Assembly: GCF_024868665.1 (NCBI RefSeq) | Contig: NC_079891.1 | Location: 31,394,036 to 31,458,035, forward strand | Direction: 5' to 3' | Origin: Triplophysa rosa | Taxonomy: Eukaryota; Chordata; Actinopteri; Cypriniformes; Nemacheilidae | Length of the DNA stretch: 64,000 nucleotides | Shown: positions 35,991 to 47,612 of the stretch, piece after piece | Layout of the letters: every line of letters begins with the position of its first letter | Position numbering within the stretch: the first letter of the stretch is position 1 | Position numbers and translations under genes: made by a program | Notes under the pieces: generated by a model | Database searches by the model: none | What the model saw: only the letters and a program-made list of their open reading frames with translations | Told to the model about the DNA's origin: nothing

Positions 35991-37263
35991 CACATGATTA
36001 GTGGTCATTATATGCATTAATACATATACTGTATAAAATATTATATACATACTGTATATACATCATATATAAATCTGGTAGTCTGCTGGTAACCAAATAT
36101 ATATGTCATTTTCTGTGACCATTTAACACAATTTAACACTAGTATCATGATTTTTCAATATTACAATAAATACCAGTGTCACAAGTATCAACTGTGATCA
36201 AGAGGTTTTGATGCTTGGAAGTTGTAGATCTCTCTTCCCAAGTTCTCCTCAGGACCACCAACGCTGCACCAAATATTCCTTTTGTCATGACTGATAGGGT
36301 GACAATGAAAGATCATCTTCACTTTCTCCCCAGAGCCTGCCATGATCTCTGATGATGCGAGGTATCCAGTTTCCCTGCAAATAGCCACAGAGATGCTCAA
36401 AATTCACATCCAGTAATCTCAACATCAATATTCCGCAGAACATTCGCCTTGTACATACCGATAACATGTTTCGGCTCGGGCGTGTTTATTATAGATTTAA
36501 TGAGGGAAGGATTCATGCTCTATCTCACGCTGAGCGCTAATACCAAGGTCATGAAATCCAGCTTGACTTTTTCTCAGTTAGCCTTCATTATATCCAATTA
36601 TACTTCAGCTGCCCGTGCACTTATAGTCTGTCAGTGCCAAATGGCCTGCCCTTTCCCTGGCCCTGTGTTTTGAAAGTGGAGAAGCTTTCGAGTGGACAGC
36701 AGGTGGTCTGAGATTCTTCTGTCTCTGGCCTAGGCCACATTCCCACAGTGGTGTCCCATCAGATGCAAAACAAGTTTTTCGAGCCTTTATGTCAGAGACA
36801 TTTTAAAATGAAAGAGGAGGTTGCTTGGTACACTATGTCCAGTAGTTACACTGGCAAGACCTTAGACTGTGTGTTTCCTGGTCCAGATCCAAAAATGTAC
36901 AGTGTTGGGAAGCTTTCTTGGCTGTCAGATCCAGGTTAGCACTTAACATTGCATTGAAGGGAAATTAGCACCATCTGCGTGGCTGACGTGCAAAGCGACC
37001 TACAGGAGCTGCGGCACTCTGTAAAATCTCGGTTGTTCACTATACAGCGCTCCCTCTCGGGCCTGCCCAGGTGTCAAGGATCAGTGCAACATGGCAGTGC
37101 CTGGCCTTAGGCTCACAAAATTGCAGAAGTATGATCAAAATAATGCAACGTATGTTGTAGAAAATAGACAATTTTTATCATACTTTTATGGTGCTTGATA
37201 TTACCAATCCCCATTCATTCGCATGAAAAAGAGCAACCATTTTGTAAATGTCTATTTTTGAAG
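35991..37263. other. Gene-free stretch
   Basis: No gene. 36000-36180 is AT-rich with TATA-type repeats. 36200-37090 is GC-richer and may hold conserved non-coding DNA. Short frames only. Confidence 0.35.
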
Positions 37264-37408
37264 TTAAAGGACCCAAAATTGAAAATTCTGTCTTCATTTC
37301 CTTCATTTTCTTCATTCTGATGAACAAGGAAAGAGATTTAAAAAAATGCTTGTAACCAAACAGTTCTTAGCCACCATTGACTATCATAGTAGGAAAAACT
37401 GCTTTAGA
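37264..37408. mobile_element. Angel-type half element, copy 9
   Basis: The left half only: TTAA at 37264-37267, 'gaaaattctgtcttcattt', 'tgcttgtaaccaaacagttc', 'ccattgactatcatagtagg', stopping at the palindrome centre. The right half is absent. Confidence 0.7.
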
Positions 37409-38212
37409 CCCGATTCACATTTTGCATTTTTTCTGCGCGCATATTCGTTATTTTAAATGTAGGCGTGCGCAAATAGGGGCGACACGGATTTCACCTGAAG
37501 ACTTCAATATATAAACCCCAAAAACAAACTCCAATAGTTTACATAGCAAATTAAAGGTCTCCTGTGACTCCTCAGTCAACGGAGACAGACGCCATAAAGA
37601 TTTGTGTACGTCCAATGCGGTATGTCCCATGAGGTGAGATCTTGCATTTTGGTGGTGGGAAGCGTCCCTTATATCATGTATGCTAAATGACAGCGAGACC
37701 AGGAAGCAACACATTATGTGGTTTTCACATTCGCTCCCTTTGCTTATTTTCTCCTGTCTGTTGGTTGGAGTTGGCAGACGTTCACATTGCTGGGGGTCTA
37801 ACCTCCAAATGTGGAGTCCATGTAAACACACAGTGCCATGCAGACTGGGCCAGATCGAACATGCACCCAAATAGCACAAACACAAAACATGAACAAACCA
37901 GGAACATCTCCTGGAGTGGTCGAGATGTTTTTATTTGTGTAGTACCCCCCATTTCAAGGCCTGGATAAAGCAGTCAGATATGTTTTGCACTGTCTGGCTT
38001 TAAAGTTTGGGTTTGGTTTAGTCAATTAATTTATAGGCTTTTTTAAACTACTAAATTCACAATTTCCTTACTTCTTGTTAGCATATTTTCGAATATTTGT
38101 TTATTTTCTCACTCTGACTCTTTGAAGTTTTAGTTTAGTTTTAGTTTTTCAACATGTTTAATTTTTGTTAAAGTTAAAGTGGTAACTTATATTATTTAAA
38201 TGTTTAATGTTA
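37409..38212. other. Gene-free stretch with a 145-codon frame
   Basis: A minus-strand frame of 145 codons (37448-37885) overlaps shorter plus-strand frames. It resembles no protein family and has no coding-like context, so it is not called. 38010-38210 is AT-rich. Confidence 0.4.
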
Positions 38213-38640
38213 AATAGGGCTGTCGCGATAAACCGACGATAAATATCACGTGATTTATGCACAGCTTTTGAGTGAAGTACGGGAAAATGCTGCTGCATCC
38301 GAAAGCCAGATGGCGCTCTCGTGCGGAAACGCCAAATACGCACTGCAGAAGAAGACCATAACACGTTCTAGAATCTAGGAAATGCCTATGGACATCTTTT
38401 TATCACTGTTACTCAAGCCTCATCGGGTATTTTTATGATAATAAAGTATATTTATAATGATCATGTTTGCTTTTCAAATGCACACTCGCACTGCTTTTAG
38501 ATCGAGCAGCATTTCCTACTGATCCCAGAGCCGTGCTTCACGGACAAGCTACGCATCGCAGCCATCTTGATTTCAATAGGAATTAGTGGTATCGCGATAA
38601 ATTATCGTGCAGAAATATTGCTATTTAGTGGCATTAGTGG
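38213..38640. mobile_element. hAT-like remnant ('agggctgtcgcgataaa')
   Basis: The left edge 'agggctgtcgcgataaaccg' resembles a widespread fish hAT terminus. The right part has 'ggtatcgcgataaattatcg', its partial inverse, but the terminal 'cagccct' is missing. The interior is CpG-rich, with ccagatggcgct at 38305-38316. Non-coding. Confidence 0.5.
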
Positions 38641-41135
38641 CAACACAGCTAAAATCATTTTTTGTGATTTTTTGTTTTCTACATAAAATCATTCTACAAA
38701 ACGAACATTCTGTGAAAATACAACCTTGACATTTTTAATATTGACCAAGGCCATGTCAAAAATTAAAATCATAGTGAAATTAATGGTTGAAATGGATGGT
38801 TTTCACAGACTGGGTCACATATACTCTTTTAAATACTAAAATAAAAAAAAACGTTAAGTCTTGGAATGATACAATTCGTATTATGTTTTGATTTAATTAA
38901 TATAAATTTAATTTATGGCTCACAAAGCTATAGATCAATGCTTTTTTTTAAATTAATTGAACCCTTAAGGGTCCTGTCCCTCTTCTAACCCTTGTTACAC
39001 ATGTCCTGAAACACTACTCTATCAGATCGTGTTCAGGGCAAGAAGTCACGAGCGTCCCTCTTTTGAACAGAACATGCTTCCACATAAAGGACCAAAAGGA
39101 AGGACCGTAAGAGAGCCGCAGGAGAAAACAGAAAAGCCATCTCTTCATTCTCTTCCTCTCTCTTATGTGAAACATTCTATATGTCCATTGGCACATAACA
39201 GTATCGGGTAGAGCTCTAGACTATTTATTTTTGTACAATGACTGCTGTCACATTCTGCGAAGATTAATGAGCCCCGCTCTAAATGTGCAGTGGCCTTCTA
39301 GGTATTCCATTCCCTTTTGACGTAGCCCGTCTGATTTATATGGTTAATTAGCTTTAGATATTTGGGTTTTAAGACTGTACATTTCTGAAATGTGGTGATT
39401 CTTCTTACCAAAGTTCATGAGACCATTGTATGCATGTAACACACTAAAGTATGTGTTTGGATCTGTACTGTATAATTAAATAGTAGCACACGTTTTCTTT
39501 TAAATTGTTAGTTATTTAATCTGTCAAACCTTTACTAGATGTCTTTCCGATAAACACAGTTTACCAGCTCTCTGTGTCAAATCTGGAAATTACTCATTTG
39601 TTTTTCACAGAGCACACTGGTAGACAGATTTATGCTTTGCGGAGGATATCACCGTGTTCTACATGTTGAGCATTGGCTCTCTGTAAATTTAGCCTCTGGT
39701 CAGTGTATCAGATTATCCCGTCCCCGCAGGATGCTAATGCGTCAATCTGTCAGAATTTTTAGGTGATAAATTGAGTTTCTGTACATATCACCTTTGAAGG
39801 GAGCATGCTCTGTATCTTGTTCCTCATAGCGCTGTGCCTCAAAAGTCTAGATTAGCACAACCGACCGTTGTTAGCCTTGAGCCACTTGTAACCATTAGCG
39901 AGTTTGTACCAACATAATACCCGCTGTACTCAACACGTGCATAATGTCTTGATTGTGTGTTTAGCTCAACAAACAGCAAAGCGACAAAGGCAAGTGACAA
40001 CATCTTTCAGCGGCCATGTGCATTCAGTACGAACGCTATAAAATGGCATTTATCAGAACTACATTTGGTTTATATATGCATTCATAATCAACCCCCGTAT
40101 TCTGTGACACCGTGCACTTTAAATAAATACTATCTTTGTTTTGAGTTTCTTGTGACTTTGGCTTTAGCAGCGCTGGGCCTCAGTACCTGGTTGGTGGTGT
40201 GAGATGGCTATCGCAGGTGATCTATCAATGGCAGTGGAAAAGAGGGCAGGTAATTACTCCGCCTCAATGGGACGCTGTGTTATTCTTGCTGTGGGTGAGA
40301 TGCTTATCTACTGGTCCTTAGGCACCTGGATAAATGAACCGATCGCCAGTGCGCTTGCTCTCTATGTTTAATGTTGATCAGGTATTTGTACTGTCCTGCG
40401 CAGATGTGCAATATGAACTGTTAAAAGTGGACCTGGATGTGCAAATGGATGTCAAATGCATTAAAGCGTCACTGCAAACAAAAATGAGTTTTTCAGATTT
40501 TTATGATTTTTAGGTTTAGGTTTTTAAAAGTCAAGTCGCAAAGAAAGTGTAGTCAAACTCCATCATTTCTATATTGTTGTAGTTATGATGTAGGCTTGAT
40601 GCACGCATATGATTAATTGTATAGCTAGTTATATTGTGTTGTGAATTGGTTTATTCCCATGTCTGCATTACAGTTACAGAAGGCATAAATTAATAAGATA
40701 TTAAGAAGAAAACAATAATAAATAAGGAAAATTGATTGAACTTGAATTATTCAGTTGAATTGAAGTTTTTCAATTGTTTTATCTATTTTATTTATAGATA
40801 ATTTAATTATCTAAGGTATTTACTAGGTGCGTTTATTTATTATACTTTATATTTAATGTATTAAATAGTTTATATTTAATGTAGTTCTCACAAGTTCAGT
40901 GATCTTTCTATTCAGAAAGATTACAATTCTACATCATCTGAAAAGATCTGGTACACATACTTGCTTAATAGCACTGTGAATATAATATTCCAAGTTCAAA
41001 CTTGCAGTAATTTTACGTTCATTTTATGAAGAAAATTGCAGAATACCATGTATTTTATAATACCTTGTATTCTATAATATTCCTGTTTTCTTTTTTCCTG
41101 TTCTTTTATCCGTAATATATATTTTTATATGGCGT
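38641..41135. other. Gene-free stretch
   Basis: No gene or clear repeat. A frame with flanking splice-like words at about 40168-40243 (acceptor ttagcag, donor gcag/gtaatt) is open but unrecognised. 40680-41130 is very AT-rich. Confidence 0.35.
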
Positions 41136-41552
41136 GTCTTATTGGTCAATTTTTCGAAATTTAGATTTATACATCATCTGACAGCTGAATAAATAAGCTT
41201 TCCATTGATGTATGATGTTGTTAGGATAGGACAATATTTGGCAGAGATACAACTATTTAAAACTCTGGAATCTGAGGGTGCAAAAAATCTAAATGCTGAG
41301 AAAATCACCTTTAAAGTTGTCCAAATGAAGTCTTTAGCATAGCATATTACTCACAAAAATAAAGTTTTGATATACTGTATTTACGGTAGGAAATTTACAA
41401 AATATCTTCATGGAACTTGATCTTTATTTAATATCCTAATGATTTTTGGCATATAAGAAAAATCGATCATTTTGACCCATACAATGTTTTTGGCTATTTC
41501 CAAAAAATTCCCTGTGCTACTTGTGACTGGTTTTGTGGTCCAGGGTCACATA
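41136..41552 (-). mobile_element. 'gtgaccctggacc' repeat family, short form
   Basis: Minus-strand copy. The right edge 'ggttttgtggtccagggtcac' (20 bases of it match the other copies) is the family terminus; the left end is truncated at 'cttattggtcaatttttcg'. Interior words include 'acaatatttggcagagatac' and 'ggaatctgagggtgcaaaaa'. It has about 30 bases where the other two copies in the window have a 231-233-bp core. Confidence 0.75.
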
Positions 41553-41814
41553 TGTATTTACTGTAAAGCTGCTTTGCAACAATGCAAAACTGAGAGAAAA
41601 AGGCTATAGAAATAAATCTTGAATTAAATTATCATTATTCATTATTAAAAACTCTAATACCTATTCATGTGTCAGACAGTGATGAAAGTGAGCAGATTTT
41701 TATTCCTGAAAGGTCTCCTAAAGCTTATTTTACTCTGAGTGAAGTGATGCATGGAAAGATCTGTGTCAAACATGTCAGTAATGATTGTTTTGGTAGCGTC
41801 TCTTATATGGAGCG

Positions 41815-41880
41815 TTCCTGTAGCTCTGGCACTAGCAATGACAAGATCATGGGTTTAATTCCCAGAGAACACATTCAATG
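41815..41880 (+). mobile_element. tRNA-derived SINE fragment
   Basis: 'tgtagctctggcactagcaa', box B-like 'atcatgggtttaattcccag' and 'agaacacattcaatgag' match the head of the SINE family seen at 8262 and 25975. The 3' core is lost. Confidence 0.55.
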
Positions 41881-44071
41881 AGTAAATCTACTTTTAATGT
41901 GTAATATTTTAGTTTGTCTGTAGCTCAAGTTATTTTTTTATTCTAATTTCAACCTAATTTAAATTTAAATTATTCTAATTTAAATTATAGACGCTTAGGT
42001 GTGCAATTCTACTTTTAGTCATTTCTAAGTTTGGTTTTTACTTAAGAAACACTTTTGTTTTACCTGCTGTTCCTTTAACTATAGTTTAGGGTGGATGTTC
42101 ATTTATTCACAGGCCAGGATTCAGATTATTTTTCCACATGCACTGTGATGTGCAACATGAGTTTACGTGCTTGGCATGCAGCGTATTTCAGTTTTTAACA
42201 TCCTACGTGTCTCGAACAGAGGTTTATTTGGCTTGTTGCTCAAGGAGATTAAAGCGCAGATGCTGCCAACTGTTTTGGTTTCCGTGTTACTGCCTGAAGT
42301 GCTTATAGAAACCCCAGGATATGGCAAGGGTGATTCAATATTTTTGGGGTTTTTTACAATCTAGATTTTTCACTGTATGGTATATCCTCAATCAAGGGCC
42401 CTTCCGCTCTGAACGGTGACCCGGGCCTGTTTTTGTATGCTTTTGTCAGACCAGTTGTTCCCTTATCCTGCTTTCCAGTTGATTGAAGTGGATTAATTAC
42501 ACATGAAAGCATGTTTAACCACAGAAACTCAGCTCTGCTAGATTCAGAGATATGGATAAAGTTTTCCCCCTGAACGCGTGTGCTGGGGAACTCATGCTTG
42601 TTTTGGGAATATATAGTCCTATGATCATTGTGTGCCCTCGGCCAGCTATGCAACATATTTCGTGGTATTTCCTAAAGAATGATTTTGACTAAAATGCACA
42701 TTTAGCTACACACATCTGTTGGCCATAGGGCTGTGTAACTTTCAACCTTAAAGAAACATGGGGCCAAATGATCTGATTTAGTACTGTTTGTCATCCTGAA
42801 CACGGATCCATATGCACTCTTGTTTTTTCTAAAGATTTTAAACTTTAATTGTCCGTGGTGTGAACGGGCCTTTATGCTTGCAAGCACTTGCTTTTGTCAC
42901 ACACCTTTACCATCTTTTTCTCCCACTTTGTGCTTGAAAATACGTGGTGCAACACATGGTCTAAACCGGCAACAGTTTAACTCTGCGTTATTCTACACTG
43001 GCTTTTATTTTACAAACCCATTAGGGCCCGATAACTGCCTGTTAGCGTAGAGAGAGACCTGAAAGCTTTGTGACCTTTTACCTTGACCTCTGACCCCGAG
43101 TCAGCGAGTGGCTGCTCCCCAGGGCAGAAGTAGAGACTCCTGGGTCTTGAGTTACTCAAGCATGTGGATTCATTAACAAATATCTGTCTGTTTGCCCCAG
43201 TAATAACGGGGCATTTAAACACTGGAATCCCAATCGCTGTAGCTGCCTGTGTCACTCAAAACCAGGTTCATTTGAAGGCCAAACATTTACCTGCTATTAG
43301 GCCTGACTCTCATCTTAATATAGATGCTCACTGTTAGGATACCGCACTTATCATATGGCAGGAGGCACCTGAGGTGGAGCAGAAAAGATTTGGGATGGTA
43401 TGGAAACTGTTGGCAGTGTCCACTTTAGTGCTCTAGCACTCCCTTATGGACATAATCGAAAGTGTAACTTCATTTTTTCTTAAAGCAATACATTTTTTTT
43501 ATTCAATTTTATTTTTTATAGGGCTTTTTACAATTTTGCATAATTACATACAATTATGCAGTGGTTATTGTAGTAAAGAAAAATAACAATAAATAAATTA
43601 ATGAATAACTAAATAAGACAATACTGTATATGGTATTTTAATACATGGTAATATTGCAATTTCTCTTGATACAATGTACATTGAAGAAACTTTGATTATC
43701 AACCTATCAAACTTAATTAGCTTTTGATTATCAAAAGCTGTAGGTTATTTAGAAGCAATATTATATTTGATGCTCTTTTTTTGCCAAGTATTATTCCCTA
43801 TAATTTTTGGGACTAACATTTTCTTTAAAGCTGTGATTTCCTCTCTAAACGTGCTCCAAGGGTGTCAGAGGATAAAGATAACACTTTTCATGGTAATAAT
43901 AATAACTGTAATAATCATTTAATTTTACTGTAGTAATAATAATTTTATTTGACTTTATTGAAAATTTGTTTGCATTAATACAGTTTTAATTTATATAATG
44001 TATATATTTAATGTATATAACTATTTATAATATTATGTATATTTTTCTATAAATGTAGATATGTTTATACA
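41881..44071. other. Gene-free stretch
   Basis: No gene. 42100-43260 is moderately GC-rich with overlapping frames of 61-100 codons on both strands, none recognisable. 43480-44060 is very AT-rich low-complexity DNA. Confidence 0.4.
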
Positions 44072-44603
44072 CAGTCAAACCAAAAATTATTCAGTCACCA
44101 GATATAATTTTTTATATATTATTGTACTAGTGGGTGCAGGACACTGTAGTTCATTTATGTACTTGAGGATAGAAAAATAAAGTAAACTGTGACATATTAT
44201 ACCCCAAAATTCTTCATACAGTGGACTAGCACCAAAACAAATCCAAATTCTTGGACCAAATTATTCAGACACTTTGACCTGACCATGTTTTGCTTAAGTG
44301 TTTTTCTTCTTTAATTGCTAATGGGACCTTTTCACATCACAGACTGTAGAAAATTAAGCATTGCTTGGTAATTGGTTGCCCTGAATTGTTATTATCTAAA
44401 TGTGTACTTAAATGTAACAGCTGAAAGCTATTCAGTGTTCGATCTAATCCATACCTTTCTATCAAAGTTATCTGACATTATCAAGATGAATTTGTTCTGA
44501 CACAGTTCTTGTCATATTTGATTACCATTTTCTAAACTATAGCGAATAAACTATGCTAATGTGAGAAATGTTTAAGGTGTCTGAAAAAAACTTGCTTTGA
44601 CTG
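44072..44603. mobile_element. Tc1/mariner-like miniature element ('cagtcaaa')
   Basis: The left end 'cagtcaaaccaaaaattatt' and the right end 'cttgctttgactg', with 'tctgaaaaaaa' inside it, are inverted repeats. The right end is followed by TA; the left flank is 'tacacag', so the TA there may be mutated. 532 bp, no transposase frame. Confidence 0.7.
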
Positions 44604-47119
44604 TATGCATATACAGTATATGATGGAAATGGATATTTAAGTGTTTTTTAATCTATTTTTCCTCCACGCTGAGCTTGGATTACCTCTAGTGACCCAAAAT
44701 CGACATTTTAGCCTTTACAGACAGACCACTGATTTTAGTTCTTTAACTGCGTACAGTTAGTTTAACTTTCTGCTGTGAAGCAGAGTGGGCCTTGTCATAT
44801 TTTTACCTCACTAATTCTGCTCTGCAGGCGCTACCTAAGGAGCCGTTCAGTTCTTCATGGAAGTGCATCGATCTGTGGGTGTCTATGTGTGTGACCAGCA
44901 GGGCCTGTAGTTGGTCTGTAAGGGGTACACAGAGGGGGAGTCCAGACCTGAGCCACTGTTTGTCCAGGGCTGGGGGGGGGGAGCTCGCCAAGACCACTAT
45001 CTGATCGAGGTCCCTAGCTCTCAGCACTCCGTGGCCAGGGGCCAGTTAGGGGCGGACAGGCTGTCAGAAGGGACAGAAAAGGTGAAAACAGGTATTTGTG
45101 ATTGCGTTGTGATTGGGCCAGAAGATCTAGGTCTTAACTGATGAGCGTGCATCTAATTTTACAAGTGCTTTTGGTTTCCGAAGAGTAATTTGATAAAGAA
45201 GCCTCTTGATTGCCTGTTAACGCCGGGGGCCGTGATGGATTGGAAATGTCGCGCTGGGATACACACTTGGAATCAATCTCCTCCGAGCATTGCGGCCCAG
45301 GCAGGCCAAACTAAACTAAATATTTCACGTAAAATGTAAAACATGCTTGCTGCCATAAACAGGCTGTGTTTTGAAACACAGGGGAGTCGGAGCTGAAAAA
45401 TGATTTTAACCAAAACTGTAAGCTTCCTCTCGGCGCAACGTTTATTTGTGTAGATTGGATAGAGTGGCACGTAATTATTCCAGCGCTGCCAAGGTCCTCT
45501 TTATTTATTCTCAGTTTCCTCTCTGTCTCTAGTGTTCTTTCTCTGCTACTCGTGCGGAATTTTGTCTCGCGAAACGTAAGCGATTCTTCAACATTTATCT
45601 TAGGCCTCGATCCCTTTTCTGTAATCTGATATCAGACGACTCTCGTTTGTAACCAGTTTAAACGAAAGGAAATTCTCAGAAAAACGCCGGCCCATGGGAA
45701 AGGTGTAATTCATTTAACGTCCCTGTTCATTTATCGCCATTAATTGTGTACAAGTGTATATGTTTCGTTTCCACCCAAATCTGTCCTGCGGAGTTGTTTA
45801 TTGCCTCAGTGTTTCTGGAGACATAATGATATATGTAAGAATCCTGGATGGTGAAAAAGTCAAGAAGAGGAAAGATTTGCAGAAAAAAATGGGAAGGAAG
45901 ACAGAAATGTGGGGAAATCTGACAGAATGAGGCTAAATTCTAATTTCAAAAGGTTTTGACTTGAGTGTTTTCGTTAAAATCCAAAGACAAATGGCATTTT
46001 AGATGACAAACATTTTTGATGATAATGCATTACAAATTTCTTTAAGGCCTACGTATAATGAAATATGAAGTAACACTTACACCATAACATCCCAATTTCC
46101 CCAAGTAATCTGTTTTGTATTCAAATACAATAATCTAAAATTCTTAAAAAAAAAAAAAATCAAAGATTTAGATTTTTTAGTTGATTTTGAAAAATATATG
46201 TGTTTTTAAATAATTTTAATATATTATTTATATTGTGCTCTTGAATTGATTTTTTTCTTATAACAAAATAATTTACACGTTGTTTTATAACAGACTGTCG
46301 ATAAGTATCTTTTTCTTTATATAACAGTTTTATATTAATTGGATTGATTTATTTTTGCATATATTATTATTATGAATAATGTAACATAAATATTTTTTTA
46401 TTAGCAAAAGCATATCACGCCTTACTTTTGAAAGTAATGTCCCCACCATTGATAAAGATCGAAGAAGTCAATCTTTCACTCTCGGGCCTTCTATATTTTC
46501 TCTCCATTATCTAAGTCCCTATCATTTCATCTGTGTCATGTTATGTTTAATGTTGTGCATTGTGACATGTTTTTGTTATCTCGTTGTTAGTATCCGTGTG
46601 TGTCGGTACAGTGTTTCTAACACTTTCTTGTCCACAAACAGAGATAGAGCATCACACCTCCCCAACCCCTCACCCCTGTCTTTTAACACCCTCAGCATTC
46701 TGCATGCTCCAATTTGTTTGCTGAGGTGTGTTTCACAAACAGAGGGAAATGGTGTGTGCTGTTGTTAGTAACACAGGTGTGTAGATGTGCGTCCCTGTAG
46801 GTGCGTGCGCACGCACGCGTGTGTTGAAAGCCAGTATAGGGGCCGATGGCGTGCTGAAAGCCGCTCTCGTTTCGTCCAATCGGAGGAGGACATGCGAGAT
46901 GGCGTTGACAGTGATGGTCGAAGGGCCACAGCACACATGACTAAATTTTACCTGCAACAGGGAAAGCTGAGGACACCTTAATGTACTGTTTTAGAAGGGA
47001 ATGAGCCTTTCTTCTAGTTCCCCTTTGACCCTCACAAAGTTCCCACACACAGAGTCAGATTTACGAGCAAAATGCACAAACTGGCAGGTTTTTGGTGATT
47101 TCAGGCCTTAACACTTATT
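44604..47119. other. Gene-free stretch with candidate regulatory segments
   Basis: No gene. 44800-45140 is GC-rich with overlapping frames on both strands and a G9 run. 45140-45480 has several homeodomain TAAT cores in CpG-containing DNA. 46146-46159 is an A14 run. 46801-46824 alternates purine and pyrimidine around a 16-bp palindrome. Frames of 64-80 codons near 46700-46980 resemble nothing known. Confidence 0.4.
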
Positions 47120-47612
47120 TTAAAGAGACAGTTCACCCAAAAATAAAAATTCTGTCATTATTTACTCACTCTCCAGTTGTTCCAAATTTGTTTGAATTTC
47201 TTTGTTCTGATGAACACAGAGAAAGATATTTGGAAGAATGCTTTTAACCAAACAGTTCTTGGGCACCATTGACTACCATAGTGGGAAAAATTACAATAGT
47301 AGTCAAAATTGTATTGTCATTGTGTTGAATGTCTGTACTAGAAGCTTCCAACACCAAAGAAAATTCCTTGTGTGTGCAAGCACACTTGGCAATAAAGCTC
47401 TTCTGATTCTGATTCTGATTCTGATTCTGAAAAGTGCATCAGGACTGTTTGCTTTCCTACATTCTTCAAAATATCTTCTTTTGTGTTTAAGAGAAAAACG
47501 ATATGTATGAAGCTATTTTTTCTACTATGGTAGTCAATGGTGGCCAAGAACTGTTTGGCAAGCATTCTTCCAAATATATTTTTCAGTGTTCATCAGAACA
47601 AATAAATTTATT
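47120..47612. mobile_element. Angel-type element, copy 10, with LINE tail inserted
   Basis: Left TTAA (47120-47123) + 'agagacagttcacccaaaaa'; interior 'gaaagatatttggaagaatg' and its inverse 'cattcttccaaatatatttt'; inner pair 'tgactaccatagtgg' / 'tactatggtagtcaatgg'. About 120 bp of unrelated sequence with a (gattct)n end sits near the centre. The right terminus is eroded after 'catcagaacaaataaattta'. Confidence 0.75.
47315..47433 (+). mobile_element. LINE 3' tail (CR1/L2-like) with (gattct)n
   Basis: The string 'aaattccttgtgtgtgcaag', 'cacacttggcaataaagctc', then four gattct units is a 3' end I recall as widespread in fish. Short tandem 3' repeats are typical of CR1/L2-clade LINEs. Severe 5' truncation, as usual for LINE insertions. 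Clade assignment is tentative. Confidence 0.6.

Noticed and set aside
37448..37885. 145-codon minus-strand frame
   Set aside because: No family resemblance, overlapped by opposing frames, no splice or promoter context.
44792..45141. Overlapping frames on both strands near a ctctgcag acceptor-like word
   Set aside because: GC-rich patch with a G9 run; three different readings are open and none resembles a protein.
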